This document shows, one piece after another, positions 1-11,335 of a stretch of DNA of 64,000 nucleotides. Below the pieces are notes generated by a model that was not told where the DNA came from, did not search any database, and worked only from the letters and a program-made list of their open reading frames with translations. The translations under genes were made by a program, and so were the position numbers. Source of the stretch: Geosiphon pyriformis. Its lineage: Eukaryota > Glomeromycota > Glomeromycetes > Archaeosporales > Geosiphonaceae. Every line of letters begins with the position of its first letter. Within the stretch, counting starts at the first letter, position 1. The stretch is taken from contig JAAOMT010000299.1 of the NCBI GenBank assembly GCA_016748015.1, positions 786,180 through 850,179 on the forward strand, in the 5' to 3' direction.

Positions 1-113
1 TCCTAATAATGCTTCATATTGCTGAACAATGTGCTTATGTGTTAATTACTAGTCTTTTATTGGTTTATTTGTTTTTTTTACTATTTTCTTGTATGTTTTT
101 TCTATAAATAATA
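1..113 (-). repeat. 3' LTR of element N (partial)
   Basis: The last 113 bases of an LTR read on the minus strand. They match the end of the N 5' LTR at 26,880-26,991, including the TTGCT...AGCAAT-type palindromic tract and the terminal CTATAA stretch. The terminus reads ataata where other copies have gtaaca, two C-to-T/G-to-A type changes. The rest lies left of the window. Confidence 0.75.
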
Positions 114-128
114 TTATCTCTTTCTTTT
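114..128 (-). other. Polypurine tract of element N
   Basis: Directly inside the 3' LTR the minus strand reads a purine-rich run (AAAGAAAGAGATAA). The same position in element A (18,047-18,061) is AAAAGGAGAGAATAA. Role inferred: primer for plus-strand DNA synthesis. Confidence 0.65.
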
Positions 129-840
129 AATATTGAGCTCTGTCAAAATTTTTATTTTGAATTAGTTCCATAACTTTTCTTTCTAGTACTGTTTGTTTAA
201 CTCTGTTTCTTATATCTTTGATTTACAAGTTGTTCATTTTTCTCCATTGGTTAATAGTTATTGTTTTTATGTCTGGGTGTAGCAATATTTCTGGGTAGTT
301 TTAAAAGATTGTATATAGTTGATAGATTGTTTTAATATGTAGTGTTAAATTTGTTTTCTTTTTAATAATGTCTTTGATGTTATGTATTATTTTTTGATTA
401 AATATTTTTTTAAATTTATCAAGATATAACTTCTGAATATTCAACTTTTGTCCCAATTAATAATAGCAGTATGATATTGGAAGTTGTTTTACTGTTTTTA
501 ATTTTCTTTTGAAGGTTTTTTTGTTGGAGCCATGATGAGTATTTTCCCAAAAGTGTTCTTTACTTTTTTAATTATTTTATTCAACTAGTGTTTTGTTTGG
601 TTTTGAAGTTACTAATATAATGTATTCTTTGTTTTTCTTTCTTGTTTAGTGTTCCAATAGCAAATTGTTTGGTGGCTAATGACAATTTTTATGTTTAATT
701 GTTGTTAATTTAAGGCCTAAAATAATTGTTGAGCTAAAGTGTAGATATAATCTAGTATTTCCATTTTTTTTGTTGCTTTTGTTATATATACTATGTCTTT
801 ATATACTTTTTTGGTCAATTAACTTAACATATTTGAATCA
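129..840 (-). pseudogene. Post-integrase C-terminal region of N pol (decayed)
   Basis: Lies between the integrase GPY/F-like end and the polypurine tract. It aligns by eye with 17,291-18,046 of element A, 31,480-32,270 of Q and 44,064-44,650 of R. The conserved parts are a Gln-rich helix-like stretch, a stretch with alternating Thr/Lys, and a terminal segment corresponding to QMGKITNAQFEELQNKI in A. I do not recognise the domain. Several in-frame stops are present here, so it is non-functional, but its recurrence in four copies says it is a real part of the element. Confidence 0.55.
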
Positions 841-2290
841 ATGATTATGATTGATTTCAAATCTTATGAAATCTCATCTGGTTAGACCAGTATTCATTGT
901 ATTTCTAGTTGTAAAATATTATTGGTAAATAATGATAGTATATTGTAATATGATTTCAATCAATCTTTATGTATTGCTTTAGTTAAGATTTTGTTGTCTT
1001 ATTTTAGTTTGTAAGCTCTATTTCCTAGAATTTTTTTAATGTGAAATGGTCTATCTCATTTGGGGTCAAATTTTTTACTCTATTGTTTTTCTACTTTAAT
1101 GCTATATAAGAGTACTTTGTTTCTAATTCTGAATTCAATTGGTTTATCTGGTAATTGGTTATCATGTCATTCTTTTTGTTTTTTTTGTAACTTCTGAATG
1201 TTATTAGCTGCTCTCCTTTGTTTGTTTTCTAGAGTTTCTATTAAGTCATATGTTTTTCTCAACAATGTGTTTTGAAAATTGTCTTCTGTTATTAGTTCTA
1301 TTGAATATGTATTGACTTCTATCTTAATTGGTAATATTGCTGTTCTACCATATACTAATTTGAATGGTGTTGCTTGTGTAGTCTCTTGCTTCATTGTCTA
1401 ATAAGCAAATAGTATTGATAATATAAACAAATCTCATTTGTCTTGGTTTTTCTGACTGATTTTGACAATTGCTTTACACAATGTTTTGTTGAATCTTTTC
1501 ATTAAACTATTTATTTGTAAATGATATGGTGATAATAATGGTCTCTTGATTTCAAATTTTTGGCTTAATTCTGCTAATATTCTATTTACAAAATAAGTTC
1601 TTTGATCTAATAACAATTTTTTTAGATATTTATGTCAATAAATCAAGTCTTGATAAATGAATTCAGCTATGAATTTTCCATTTGCTCTTTGGATTGCTTT
1701 TGCTTCTGGCCATTTGGTAAGATAGTTCATGGCTACTGCTATATAACAATTGCTTCTGCTGGTTATTTTTAATGATCTAACTAAATTAATTTCAATTCTA
1801 TCAAATAGTTGTCTTACTTTAATTGGTCTTAGTAATTTGCTGAGTCTTATTCCTTCTTTTTTTTGACAAGTATCACAATTTTGAACATATTAAATAATGT
1901 CTGGATACATTGATGGCCAGTAATATCTCTTTCTGGTTCTTTTCATAATTGTTTCTTTATAAAAATGTCCTGTTGTTGGATCTGAGTACATGTTGTATAA
2001 TATTGTTTCTTTCTCTAATTCTGTAATTACTCTGAATAGTTGATTTGAATCTTTTCTGTTTTTCTAATATAGTATATTTTGGTAAGTAATAAAATACTTT
2101 GATTGTTGTTTTATGTTGTTTTATTTTTTTTAAGATAATTTTTTCTTGAACTGCTGAATATCAATATAGTGTTGAAGTTGTTTATATTTTTGTGTGTTTA
2201 TCTTTTGTTATATTTTTGGGTTGAAATATTCTTAGATTTGTTTTATTTGTAACAAATCATCAGCATTTCTATTTTCTTTTCCCTTTTTGT
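841..2290 (-). pseudogene. Integrase of element N (decayed)
   Basis: Minus-strand integrase. The 1,434-1,616 segment contains LLDQRTYFVNR (from the second catalytic Asp region, usually SDxGTHF) and the SLMKRFNKTLC segment, where the catalytic Glu of GLVERFN-type motifs has become Lys. The 1,167-1,394 segment carries the connecting region (ATPFKLVYGR) and the long basic helix with LIETLENKQRR. The C-terminal GPY/F-like module is read at about 1,000-1,090. The N-terminal HHCC zinc region is near 1,880-2,000. Stops and lost catalytic residues mean it cannot be active. Confidence 0.75.
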
Positions 2291-3660
2291 AATGTACAGT
2301 ATATTTGAATGATGAAAGTTTTATTTTCCATCTAACATAATAGTTATCTCCAAATTTTTACTTCTGAATTGATGTTAATCTTTTGTAATTAGTGTATATT
2401 TCGAATTTCTGGCTTAAATATTCTTTCTATTTCATAACTGCCCAATAGATAACTAAGTATTTTAGTGCTGGTGTTCTATAATTCTTTTTTGTTGAACTCA
2501 AACTTCAACTGGTATATGCTACTGGATGTTCTTATTCATCCAGTTTTTTCTGAGATAATACAGCTCTTAATGTTTGACCAGATGTATTAGTAGTAATAAT
2601 AAATAGCTTACTGTGTTCTGGATAAATTAATACTAGTGCTTAAATAAGCTTTCTTCTTAGAATGTTGAAAGCTTTTTGCTGAGCTTTAGTTTATTTATAT
2701 TTCACATTTTTAGTTTGAAGTTGGTAAAGTGGTTGAGCCAGTTTGAAGAAGTTCTGGATAAAGTAGCAATAATATCCAGCAAATCCTAAAAATGCTCTTA
2801 ATTTGGTAAGATTTGTTGGTACCAGAAAGTTTTTGACAATTTTAATCTTGTCTGGATCTATCTTGATGTTGTCTTTGCTTACAATATGTTCCAAGAATTT
2901 CAGTTCTGTTTTGCCAAAGAAGTATTTGTTTGCATTCAGTTTCAATTTAGCTTTTTTTAGCCTTTTAAACACTTGCTGTAGATGGTGAAGATAGTTGTCA
3001 AATGTTTTTGAGAATATATTGATATTATTCAAGTAGACAACTACTGATTTTCATAGTAATTTAGTATAAGCCATTGGAAGATGGCTGGCATATTGGTTAA
3101 GCCAAATAGCATAATTTCAAATTCAAAATTTTCTTCTTTGGTAGTAAACATAGTTTTTTTTTTGTTAACTGAATTCATGGCTACTTGCCAATAACCACTA
3201 TCTAGATCCAGTATTAAGAACTATTTCTTTTTTTCAAATGTATTAAATAATTTTTGAATTTGTGAAGTTGAATAACTGTCTCCATAAGTAATACTATTAA
3301 GTTTTCTGTAATCTACACAAAAGTGAATTTTCTCATTTTTCTAATGAACTAGTATTATTGATGATGACCATAGACTCATTGATAATTGAATTAATCTGTT
3401 GTCTAACATTTGGTTAATTTTCTGTCAAATAATTTTATGGCTTATTAGTAGTACTTTGTATGTTTTTTGTTTAATTGGCATTGTATCTTTAATCTTAATT
3501 TGGTGCTAAATAATGTCAGTTCTTCCAAATTTATTTTTACTAACAAAGATATCAGTAAAATTGTTAAGTAGTATTTTGAGCTGTATATATTAAAGTAAGT
3601 CTAGATTTCTCAAGTTCATTTGTTCTAATTGTTCTGGTTAGAGCAAATAACATTTTTCTC
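2291..3660 (-). pseudogene. RNase H and reverse transcriptase of element N (decayed)
   Basis: Minus strand. RNase H occupies about 2,291-2,690. The reverse transcriptase thumb and connection are well preserved at 2,691-3,032: NINIFSKTFDNYLHHL, then KFLEHIVSKDNIKI and LRAFLGFAGYY, a Gypsy hallmark. The catalytic YLDD box reads YLNN just before that segment, both Asp codons changed by G-to-A. The palm with DLDSGYWQVAM is at about 3,150-3,230 and FCIDYRKLNS-like sequence near 3,310. The copy is inactive. Confidence 0.8.
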
Positions 3661-4375
3661 ATTTGTATATTGTTTGTAATGTAATATTCACATATCCACA
3701 CAGTTGTGGAAAATCTGAAATAGTGCTTGGTGGTTGGTTTTTAACTTAGTGCTTAAGTATTCAATAGTGGTTCTTTTTTGTATTTCAATGGGGTTTTTAG
3801 TTGTATTGTAAATGGGAATTTTGATGTATTTATGACTTTTAGCTAGTATATAAAGATTTATGATTACAATTTTTTTTGACTTACAAATACTTGGTTCTGC
3901 CTCAAAAATTTGGGACTGATCTTTTTTTTTCTTTCTATGATTACTAAATACTAGTTATATAGTGGAATGAAAATTGATTAATGGGTAGAGATAATTTCTC
4001 CCTTGTCAATAACTTCTTTTTTTGCCATATTAATTAGTATGTTTATTCTACTTGTGGATTCAAATTCACTTATTCCTTTTGCTGTTATTTTTAATTCTTC
4101 TCTTTTTCTCATTAATACTAGCTGAATTATTTTAACCAGAGACAGAAATATTGCCTGTGCTATTTTTTTATTTGGCTTAATAATATAAGCCTTTTTTGAG
4201 TCATTTTGTAACATTGTAATAATATTTCCTACATATTCTGTATCAATTATTCCTCCTCTTATATTAATCTCTTTTTACACTAAACTACTCCTAGATGTTA
4301 GTTGAATCATTGTTGTTGCTAAAATTTCCAATGCTACTTTCAAATCAATACAGGTGCATGAATGTGGTTTCAATT
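3661..4375 (-). pseudogene. dUTPase-like domain and pre-RT spacer of element N
   Basis: The 3,978-4,214 and 4,275-4,375 segments match the five-motif pattern of trimeric dUTPases: a motif-2-like SRSSLV, a motif-3-like region ending in a short stretch before MLQNDSKKAYIIK, a motif-4-like KKIAQAIFLSL, and a motif-5-like KGISEFESTSR where functional enzymes have RGxGGFGSTG. The domain sits between protease and reverse transcriptase. If active in the ancestor it would hydrolyse dUTP and limit uracil in cDNA. Motif 5 has lost glycines and stops intervene, so this copy is dead. The 3,661-3,960 spacer matches 14,126-14,440 of A. Confidence 0.7.
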
Positions 4376-5560
4376 TAATGGCATTTTTTCTTAAATATCT
4401 TAAATCAAATTCTGTATTGGTATTATGTATTTGTTCTGACATAATATTTTCATTATTATTGCTGAACCATTTGAGTTCTTGCTCTTTGGACAGATCAAAG
4501 AGTGTGATATATTGTTCTGAGTTTAAATTAGAGTTTGATTTATTGTTGTTAATGTTGCTATTTTGGACTGAACTAAAACTATTGTTTTTGTTGTTATCAT
4601 TAAAGTTTAAATTGAGATTGAATTTTGATTCTGATTTTAATACACAATTGCTAATTGGTTTTTTTTTTCTGAAATCATGTAGATTATGCATGATGGATAA
4701 ATTGTAAATGAATTTATACTCATTACAATATTAAAAATCACATGAAATTAAACAGTAGTTATATAGTTGGGTGTTTAGTTGTTCTAAAAATTGCTTTTGT
4801 TCTTCTCTGGTAGGTGCTAAGTTTTAATAGTGTTCATAGAATTGTTCTGAATTTATAGTGTCAAAGACAATATTGGGTTTGGGTTCTAACAGATTATTTT
4901 TAATTTCTCTTATTTTTTTAGTTGATGTGCCTTCAATTTTGGTGAGAGCCATTTGTTAGATTTTATTGTTATTATGTAAACAACTGTCCAAATGTTTTAT
5001 AGCTCTTCTCCAGACAGTGTCTATAAGCATTCCTTTTCTTACTTAGTTGCTGATCAGAATTGTGTATTAACATGATTTATTACACATTTTTCCACAACCA
5101 GAAATGTCATTCCACATTTCTTTGTTTAAAAAAGTTTTCTTACATGCAAGACATGATTTATTGTCCTATTTTTCTTGTTTTTTTGGTCATTCAAAGCATT
5201 CAAGAATGCATGAATGGTAGTAGTATTTAGTGGTCATTGGTCATTCTTTATTATTACTATAACATACATCCATTGTGGACAATTTCTTGACACAATTGAC
5301 ACAGATCATTTTGGGTCTATGATAGTAAGTTTGGAATATAATAGTATATAGTATGTATATAAATATAATGGCTTATATGAGATTTTTTTCTCTTTTTTTT
5401 CTTCTTTCAAGTCAGTATTAGTGGTAACTTATTGTGTTCTTTTTCATCAGCCCATGAAACTTGGTAGGCTTCCCAAGTAGATTTTTTTTCTTTTTTCTTG
5501 AACTTAATTAACAGTATTGATGTATTGATAGTCCTAAAGTAATCGCAGATTGCTGATACC
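4376..5560 (-). pseudogene. Asn/Ser-rich linker and cysteine-rich domain of element N
   Basis: 4,376-4,691 encodes a low-complexity Asn-rich stretch (many AAT/AAC codons) ending in LSKEQELKWFSNNN. Upstream in the element (4,700-4,770) lies a C-x2-C...C-x2-C segment around the FQYCN-like core. Further cysteine pairs occur at about 5,080-5,170 and 5,230-5,310. The same arrangement recurs in A, M, Q and V. I do not recognise the fold; paired cysteines suggest metal binding. Many stops are present. Confidence 0.55.
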
Positions 5561-5739
5561 TGAATATGTTAACTATTAACTGTCAACTGGAGTTTTTGAA
5601 TGTTCCAGTCGAGCATGACATTGGTTTTGAACAGCTAGTTATTATTAATAAAAGCTTGATATTGGGTGGCTTTTATCATCAATAGCTTGATCATAGTGTT
5701 AATACTATTAACTTTGAATAAAAAGTTATCAATCTTACC

Positions 5740-6000
5740 AATAGAGATTTTAGTTATTTTGTTAGCTATAATAATTTTGGCACTAGCAGTATAATCAACT
5801 CAGTAACTTAATTGGTCCATGAATTGTTGGATAATAATGCTGCCTACTAAACCACTGTCTAGAATCAGTTTGATGAACTGACCATCAACTTTAACATTAG
5901 TGTATATTGTGGTAATTGGTTTTATATAAAGGATGGCTCTACTGAATAAAAGAGTTTTTAATGGTTTTTCAAATTCAAAAAGAAAGCTGGTGGCCAATGA
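5740..6000 (-). pseudogene. Retropepsin-like aspartic protease of element N
   Basis: Minus-strand segment 5,800-5,997 contains VDGQFIKLILDSGLVGSII: the hydrophobic strand followed by the D-S-G catalytic triad of retroviral-type aspartic proteases, which normally cut Gag-Pol. The triad is preserved here, unlike in A (DNE) and T (NSK). Flanking stops make the copy non-functional overall. It is preceded in the element by a low-complexity gag tail. Confidence 0.75.
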
Positions 6001-6558
6001 TTTATTCTCAGTGATAATAGCTGAAGGTATGTTATTGGGAAGTAGTTGAGTTTAATTGGATTTCTGTTTGCTGAGTTCAGTGTCTTCTGGAGTAACCAAA
6101 AGACTTAAGTAGTTCTGGAAATTTGGGTTTTGGTTGTATTCAGTTCCCAAACTCTACTGGCAAGATTCTAATAGCTGACTTGATAAACTGAAAATTGGTT
6201 GATACATTATTATTGTCAATCTCCTATTTTGATGTATGTGTAATTCTCAGTCTTTGGTTTCCAGATAACATCTAAGCTGTGTTTTGTAACAGTGCTAGAA
6301 TAGATTGGAGTTGATAAAGTACTGGTAACTATGGTTAATAAATGACTGGGACTGAGGTTTGATAGATTGGAGATATGTATAGTAATTGTTGCATTATTTG
6401 CAGGTAATAGGATTGATATTGATCTTGATTTGGTGAATAATTTGAAGTTTAAAACTGGCAATTGGGGTTTCAATATTGATTTCTTGATTATTGGTGGGTT
6501 AATTTTAATCAACAATCTATTTTTATGTGTTCTTGTTTACCACAATAGTGGCAAATGT
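6001..6558 (-). pseudogene. C-terminal part of gag, element N
   Basis: Encodes a Pro/Thr/Ile-rich region (6,216-6,515) upstream of the protease and, at 6,516-6,558, the start of a CCHC zinc knuckle (the CGK part). The knuckle is cut at 6,558 by the insertion of M and continues at 24,513. Confidence 0.7.
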
Positions 6559-7438
6559 TGTTATAAATAATTATTTGGGATCTTAAATCAAATAACAAAT
6601 TCATAACTTGGTGCTCAATTGATTTAATAATGTTGGTTTCTGAAAGTTGTTTATATCTGAATGTCTTAAAGGTCTGAAAGTTTTTGTTAAGTTCTTTGTA
6701 TAATAGACAGAAATTTAATAGTGTTTTAGTAGCTTTTCAGAATCACAATTCTGCCAATTTTTTTTTCAGTGTGGTGGCCAGTAATCTGGCAGAGATGTCT
6801 TTCTGGTAAGCTATCTTTAAATTATCACTCTTTATACTCTTTCTTTGGAGTCTTTTACCAGACTATTTTTGATGTCAATAACTTAGCACTTTACTCTTTA
6901 ATTAGTTAGTTAACAACAAAAAATAACAAATAACATAAAAAAAAAATAAAAAAAAATAAAAAAATAAGCCAAGACAATAAATGTTAATATCTTGTTAATA
7001 GCCATAATCAAAAGCTATTGTTCCAGTGAGGTTTTAAGTATCAATTACTATTAACATAAAGAGTTGATAGTAAAAAGTAGATTTGAAATAGTAAATAATT
7101 ATTTATTTAATATTTGTAATATAGAAGATTGCTTAAATAAAATCTAAACTGAGAGGTCTGTCTTTTTTTTTTCTAATGCTACCACTATATATACATAATT
7201 GAGATTCCTCAATTCCTTGATTTTTCATGTCAGAAATCTTAGAATTTCTGGAATCCTATAATTCTTCTTGAGAGAAATCTTGGAATTCTGGAATCCTGTG
7301 ATTTCTTATATGAGAATTCTGAAATTCTTGGAATTCTGCAATTCTTCTGAGAGAAATCCTGGAATTCCATATTTACTATGGCTATTTCTGATTGGCTAGT
7401 TTATATGCTAATATATTTCTTATATTCTATAAGTAACA
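6559..7438 (-). repeat. 3' LTR of element M
   Basis: 880 bp, TGTTAT...GTAACA on the plus strand (TGTTAC...-type ends in element orientation). It contains the A/T-rich tract (6,917-6,965), an AATAGC...GCTATT inverted repeat at 7,000-7,030, a TATA-like tatatata at about 7,188 and the GGAATTCC-type palindromic array (7,203-7,370). It pairs with 23,633-24,512. Confidence 0.85.
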
Positions 7439-7873
7439 TTATTCTCTCTTTTTAATATTGAGCTCCATCGAGATTTCCTAATTCTAATTCTTTATCTTTG
7501 AGTATTTTTGAACTTTTTTTTCAAAAATTACTTGTGTTATCTTGTTCTATAACTCTTCAAATTGGGCATTGGTTATTTTTCCTATTTGGTTAATGGTAAT
7601 AAAGTCCATTACTGGATTGAGTAAGATTTCTAATTGATTTTAAAATCCAGTATGTAACCAATAAATGGCTTTTGTTTGTGTAATCAAATTGTTTTTTTCA
7701 GCTGGACTTAAGCTGTGGTTAGTATATACTACTGGGTGTTCTCTTTCATCTGGTTTTTTCTGAAATAGTACTGCTTTTAATGCTTGACCAGATGTATTAG
7801 TGATAATGATAAATGGTTTGTTGTGGTCTGGATAGATTAATACTAAAGCTTGAATAAGTTTTTTTCTTAGTAT
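7439..7873 (-). pseudogene. Deletion-joined pol remnant of element M
   Basis: 7,439-7,690 matches the very end of the element A post-integrase region (A 17,800-18,055). It then jumps directly to RNase H sequence (7,690-7,873, matching A about 15,470-15,620). About 2.2 kb, including all of the integrase, is missing. The join falls in a short T run shared by both sides. RNase H then stops at 7,873, where A is inserted, and resumes at 18,921. Confidence 0.7.
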
Positions 7874-8731
7874 TGTTACTTATAGAATATAAGAAGTATA
7901 TTAGCATATAAATTAGCCAATCAGAAGTAGCCATAGTAAATAAGGAATTCCAGGATTCTTTTCAAAGGAATTGCAGAATTCCAGGAATTTTAGGATTCTC
8001 ATACAAGGAATCACATAATTCCAGAATTTCAGAATTCCTTTCAAAAGAATTGCAAAATTTCAGAAATCCCAAAATTCTTGGTGTAAAGAATTAAGGAATT
8101 AAGAAATCTTAATTATGTATATATATTGATAGCATTAAAAGTAGAAAAAGACAGACCTCTCAGTTTAGATTTGATCTAAGCAATCTTTCACATTACAAAT
8201 ATTAAATAAATAATTATTTACTATCTTAAATTTATTCTTTATTATCAATACTTTATGTTGATAATAATTGATACTTAATCATACTGAAACAATAGCTTTT
8301 GATTACAGTTATTAACAGAATATTAACTTTATTGCCTTGGCTTATTTCTTTATTTTCTTTTATTTTTTTTATTTTATTTTTTGTTATTTCTTTTTATTGT
8401 GTACTAATTGATTAAAAGATTAAAGCACTGAGTTATTGACATCAAAAATTGCCTGGTAAAAGATCCTTGCAAGTGTGTAGAGCACATAAAAAAATTATGG
8501 ATTACTTACCAGAAAAGTACTGGCCATCAAGCTGAAAAAAAAAATTGACAGAATTGCAATTCTGAGAAGCTATGGATAAACAACTATTGAATCTCTGTCT
8601 ATTATACAAAAGACTTAATCAAAACCTTCAGATAACAACATCTTCAAATTACCATCATCGCAAATAGTTTCTGAGCACCAAGTTATGGGTTTTATTATTT
8701 GATTTGAGATCCCAAATAATCATTTGTAACA
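7874..8731 (+). repeat. 5' LTR of element A
   Basis: Starts TGTTACTTATAG and ends TTTGTAACA. U3 holds a GAATTCC-type array at 7,950-8,105, then a tatatat TATA-like site at about 8,118, two inverted repeats near 8,245-8,320 and a T-rich stretch (8,340-8,400). It differs from its partner at 18,062-18,920 by many changes, mostly C/T and G/A, so the insertion is not recent or was hit by RIP-like mutation. Confidence 0.88.
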
Positions 8732-8765
8732 TTTGGTGCTTTCTGTAAGATATAATCTTACAGAG
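8732..8765 (+). promoter_or_regulatory. Primer-binding site with overlapping hairpin, element A
   Basis: Directly after the LTR comes TTTGGTGCTTTCTGTAAG. A TGG starting 2 bases inside the element is the usual form of a tRNA 3'-CCA complement. It runs into a 10-bp perfect inverted repeat, TCTGTAAGAT (8,742-8,751) and ATCTTACAGA (8,755-8,764), with a 3-base loop. The matching site in V (59,954-59,990) has the same design, so the hairpin is probably an RNA element of the leader. Confidence 0.6.
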
Positions 8766-8793
8766 AACCAGCACCAACAACAATTATCCAAAA

Positions 8794-10950
8794 GTGGCAG
8801 AATTAGAAATCATAGGAGCAAACCATTTAGGATTTACCAAATTTTTGTTTCAATAGTACAGCTAACAGTTAAGATTAAACAATAACCATTTTCCAGCAGA
8901 ATCAGCCTTCAACTTTTACATCAACAATAAAATCACAAACTGCTTAGGAGAAACAGTTAACATTGAATTTGCAAGAGAAAATTTCTATATAGAATTGTTT
9001 CAACATACCAGCTTACTAAGAAACTACAGTTTTGCACCAATTATTAGGAAAATCAATCAAACCATTAAAAGGTACACCCAACAACAATTCCCCATCACTT
9101 ATGCAAACAAAGACAAAAAAAGATTGCAAACACCAGCAGTAACACCCAAAAAAATACAACTATTCACTTGGAAGAAAACCAGAGTTGAATCACCAACCAA
9201 TCTATTATACCATTATACACCAAGAAGTGCCATCAATATCTCCTCAGTAGAAACATCCACATTAAATGTGACATTAATCTTTAGATGATTTCCATTCTAA
9301 AGTAAACAAAAAAGAGCAGAGTTATTAGAACCATACAGCAAATATTTTGAAAGATTTAAATCGCAATCACCAACACCATCAGGATTTCAATTACCACTAC
9401 TCCAACCAGATTTCAGAATCACAAGTTCATGAAAAGTAATGAAATCAGAAGAAAAAGAAAGTAAAGATCAGGAATTTACTTACCAAAACCTGATTCTAGA
9501 AAATCCGGAAGTTAAAACTTTGAACATTCAAACCCAGCAAACTCAAAACAATCCAAACTCCAAAACAATTAATCAGCAAAACTTACCTCCAGTAATCATC
9601 ATCAATTAGCCACCAATTGAACTGATTATTGAACTGATTCAACAGCAGCCACCTCAACAACCACAACAATCACTTTAATAGCTGCAACAACAACTTCAAC
9701 CATCATTATTACAACAACAACAACAAATAACATATGTACCAATTGCAAAGCTGGAAAAATTTTTTGATGAAAAGAATGACATTCAAGCATGAATCAATAA
9801 TATCACCAAAGCCATTACTGCCAATAACTGAGATAACACCAGGACAATGTAAGTCATCCCATATTTTCTCAAGGATATTGCTAACTTATAATATTATAGC
9901 TTAGCCCAGAAACCCCAAAACTTTAATGTATTCAAATTAAAATTCCTAAAATACTTCAATGATAATAACAGCATCAACCATCTGGCAAGTACCTTCATTA
10001 CTATAAAGCAAGGGGACACAGAAGTAGTCACTACTTACTTAGGATGCTTCCACAGAAACCTGTGCTAAATTTAAGTCATTAACACCAATTATTTTATGGT
10101 AGTGCAGATTCTGAATCAGTTTATTTGCAGATTATGCAGCAACATCCTACAACACGTATGCCCAATGCATCCAGTCACTCTGCAAGACACAGTTACACAT
10201 GCCAGAGATTTCAATCAGCTGAGTTAAAGACCAATTATGCTCAAGCTGTAAATTTAATAATAAATAGATCATCTGATCTAGATTTCAAACTGAAGCACTT
10301 CAGCAATTCAATTAATCAGAAAATCAAGGAATACTTAGCTAACAATAATCAGGCAATCTATCAACCTTCACAACAATGCAGTAATCAAAGAAACATGAAC
10401 CGTTTTCAAAATCAGCTGTGTCTATCCTTATCATCCAATCAGCTGTGGCAGCCAAAAATACATGCCTGCCACAACTGTGATAAACAAAGCCATATTTGAG
10501 CTAACTGCCATTTTTATAATAACATACAATCAGAAAATCAATATAGAAACTCTGATCACAGATTTCAAACACCAAATTATTATGCAAATCAAGATCAATA
10601 TCAACCCACTTATCTGTCAATGATGCAGCAGCCTATTTATCAATCTTTAGTTTATCAACTGCAGCCACAAGTAATATATCAACCACAGCCACCAATAATT
10701 TATCAATCTCAACAACTTTAAACACTGCCCCAAAACCCAACCCAGATGACATCAGAAAACCCTAGATTCAGAATCACCCAAAACTGAAGATTGGTGATAA
10801 TAGTTCACCAACTGATCCTCAGTTCATCAGATCACCTATCAGGATCACACCAACAGAGTTCAGGAGTTGAGTACATTCAAAACCCAAATTCTCAGAACTA
10901 TTTAAGTCTCTTGATAATTCCAGAAGACACCCCATCCAACAATCAGGAAA
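8794..10950 (+). pseudogene. Gag polyprotein of element A (decayed)
   Basis: The Gag frame opens at GTG 8,794 (VAELE-like). No ATG is found at this position in any copy. An N-terminal capsid-like region (8,794-9,290, with QHTSLLRNYSFAPI and QQFPITYANK) is followed by a Gln/Pro/Asn-rich middle with CAA repeats (9,600-9,730), then the region corresponding to QVWLNDVKKAITAN (9,780-9,840), a long helical region, and a CCHC zinc knuckle CHNCDKQSHI...C at 10,467-10,512 that contains a stop. A Tyr/Gln/Pro-rich tail follows. Gag would form the particle and bind element RNA. Several CAA-to-TAA and TGG-to-TGA/TAG stops inactivate it. Confidence 0.78.
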
Positions 10951-11335
10951 CCAATCACACTCTAACATCTACTAACAATATTCTACTAACTATTATTACT
11001 AAGAACAAATTACTGGATGCCATCTTCTCATTTGAACTCAAGGAACCATCAGCCATGCCATTATTTAGTGGAGCCACTCTTGAAGAAAAACCTATTACTA
11101 CTATGTACACTAATGTCAAAGTGGATGGCCACTCCATTAAACTAATCTTAGACAATGAATCAGCTGGCAGCATCATCACAAGACAACTCATAGACCAATT
11201 AGGTTGCCAAGTTAATTGAGCTGCTAGTGCATGAATTATTACTGCTGATGGAGTGACAAAAACTCTAATCAGCAAGATTAATAACTTTCTTATAGAAGTT
11301 AATAGCATCATCATGTTAATTAAGATATTAGTCAT
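10951..11335 (+). pseudogene. Retropepsin-like protease of element A, active site lost
   Basis: 11,040-11,219 encodes ATLEEKPITTMYTNVKVDG followed by IKLILDNESAGSII. The catalytic D-S-G has become D-N-E through two G-to-A changes, so cleavage activity is gone. About 115 bases further, at 11,336, the solo LTR S is inserted and the coding region resumes at 12,273. Confidence 0.78.

Noticed and set aside
2803-2988. Plus-strand open frame opposite N reverse transcriptase
   Set aside because: It is the antisense of a clearly recognised RT thumb region; composition explains the opening.
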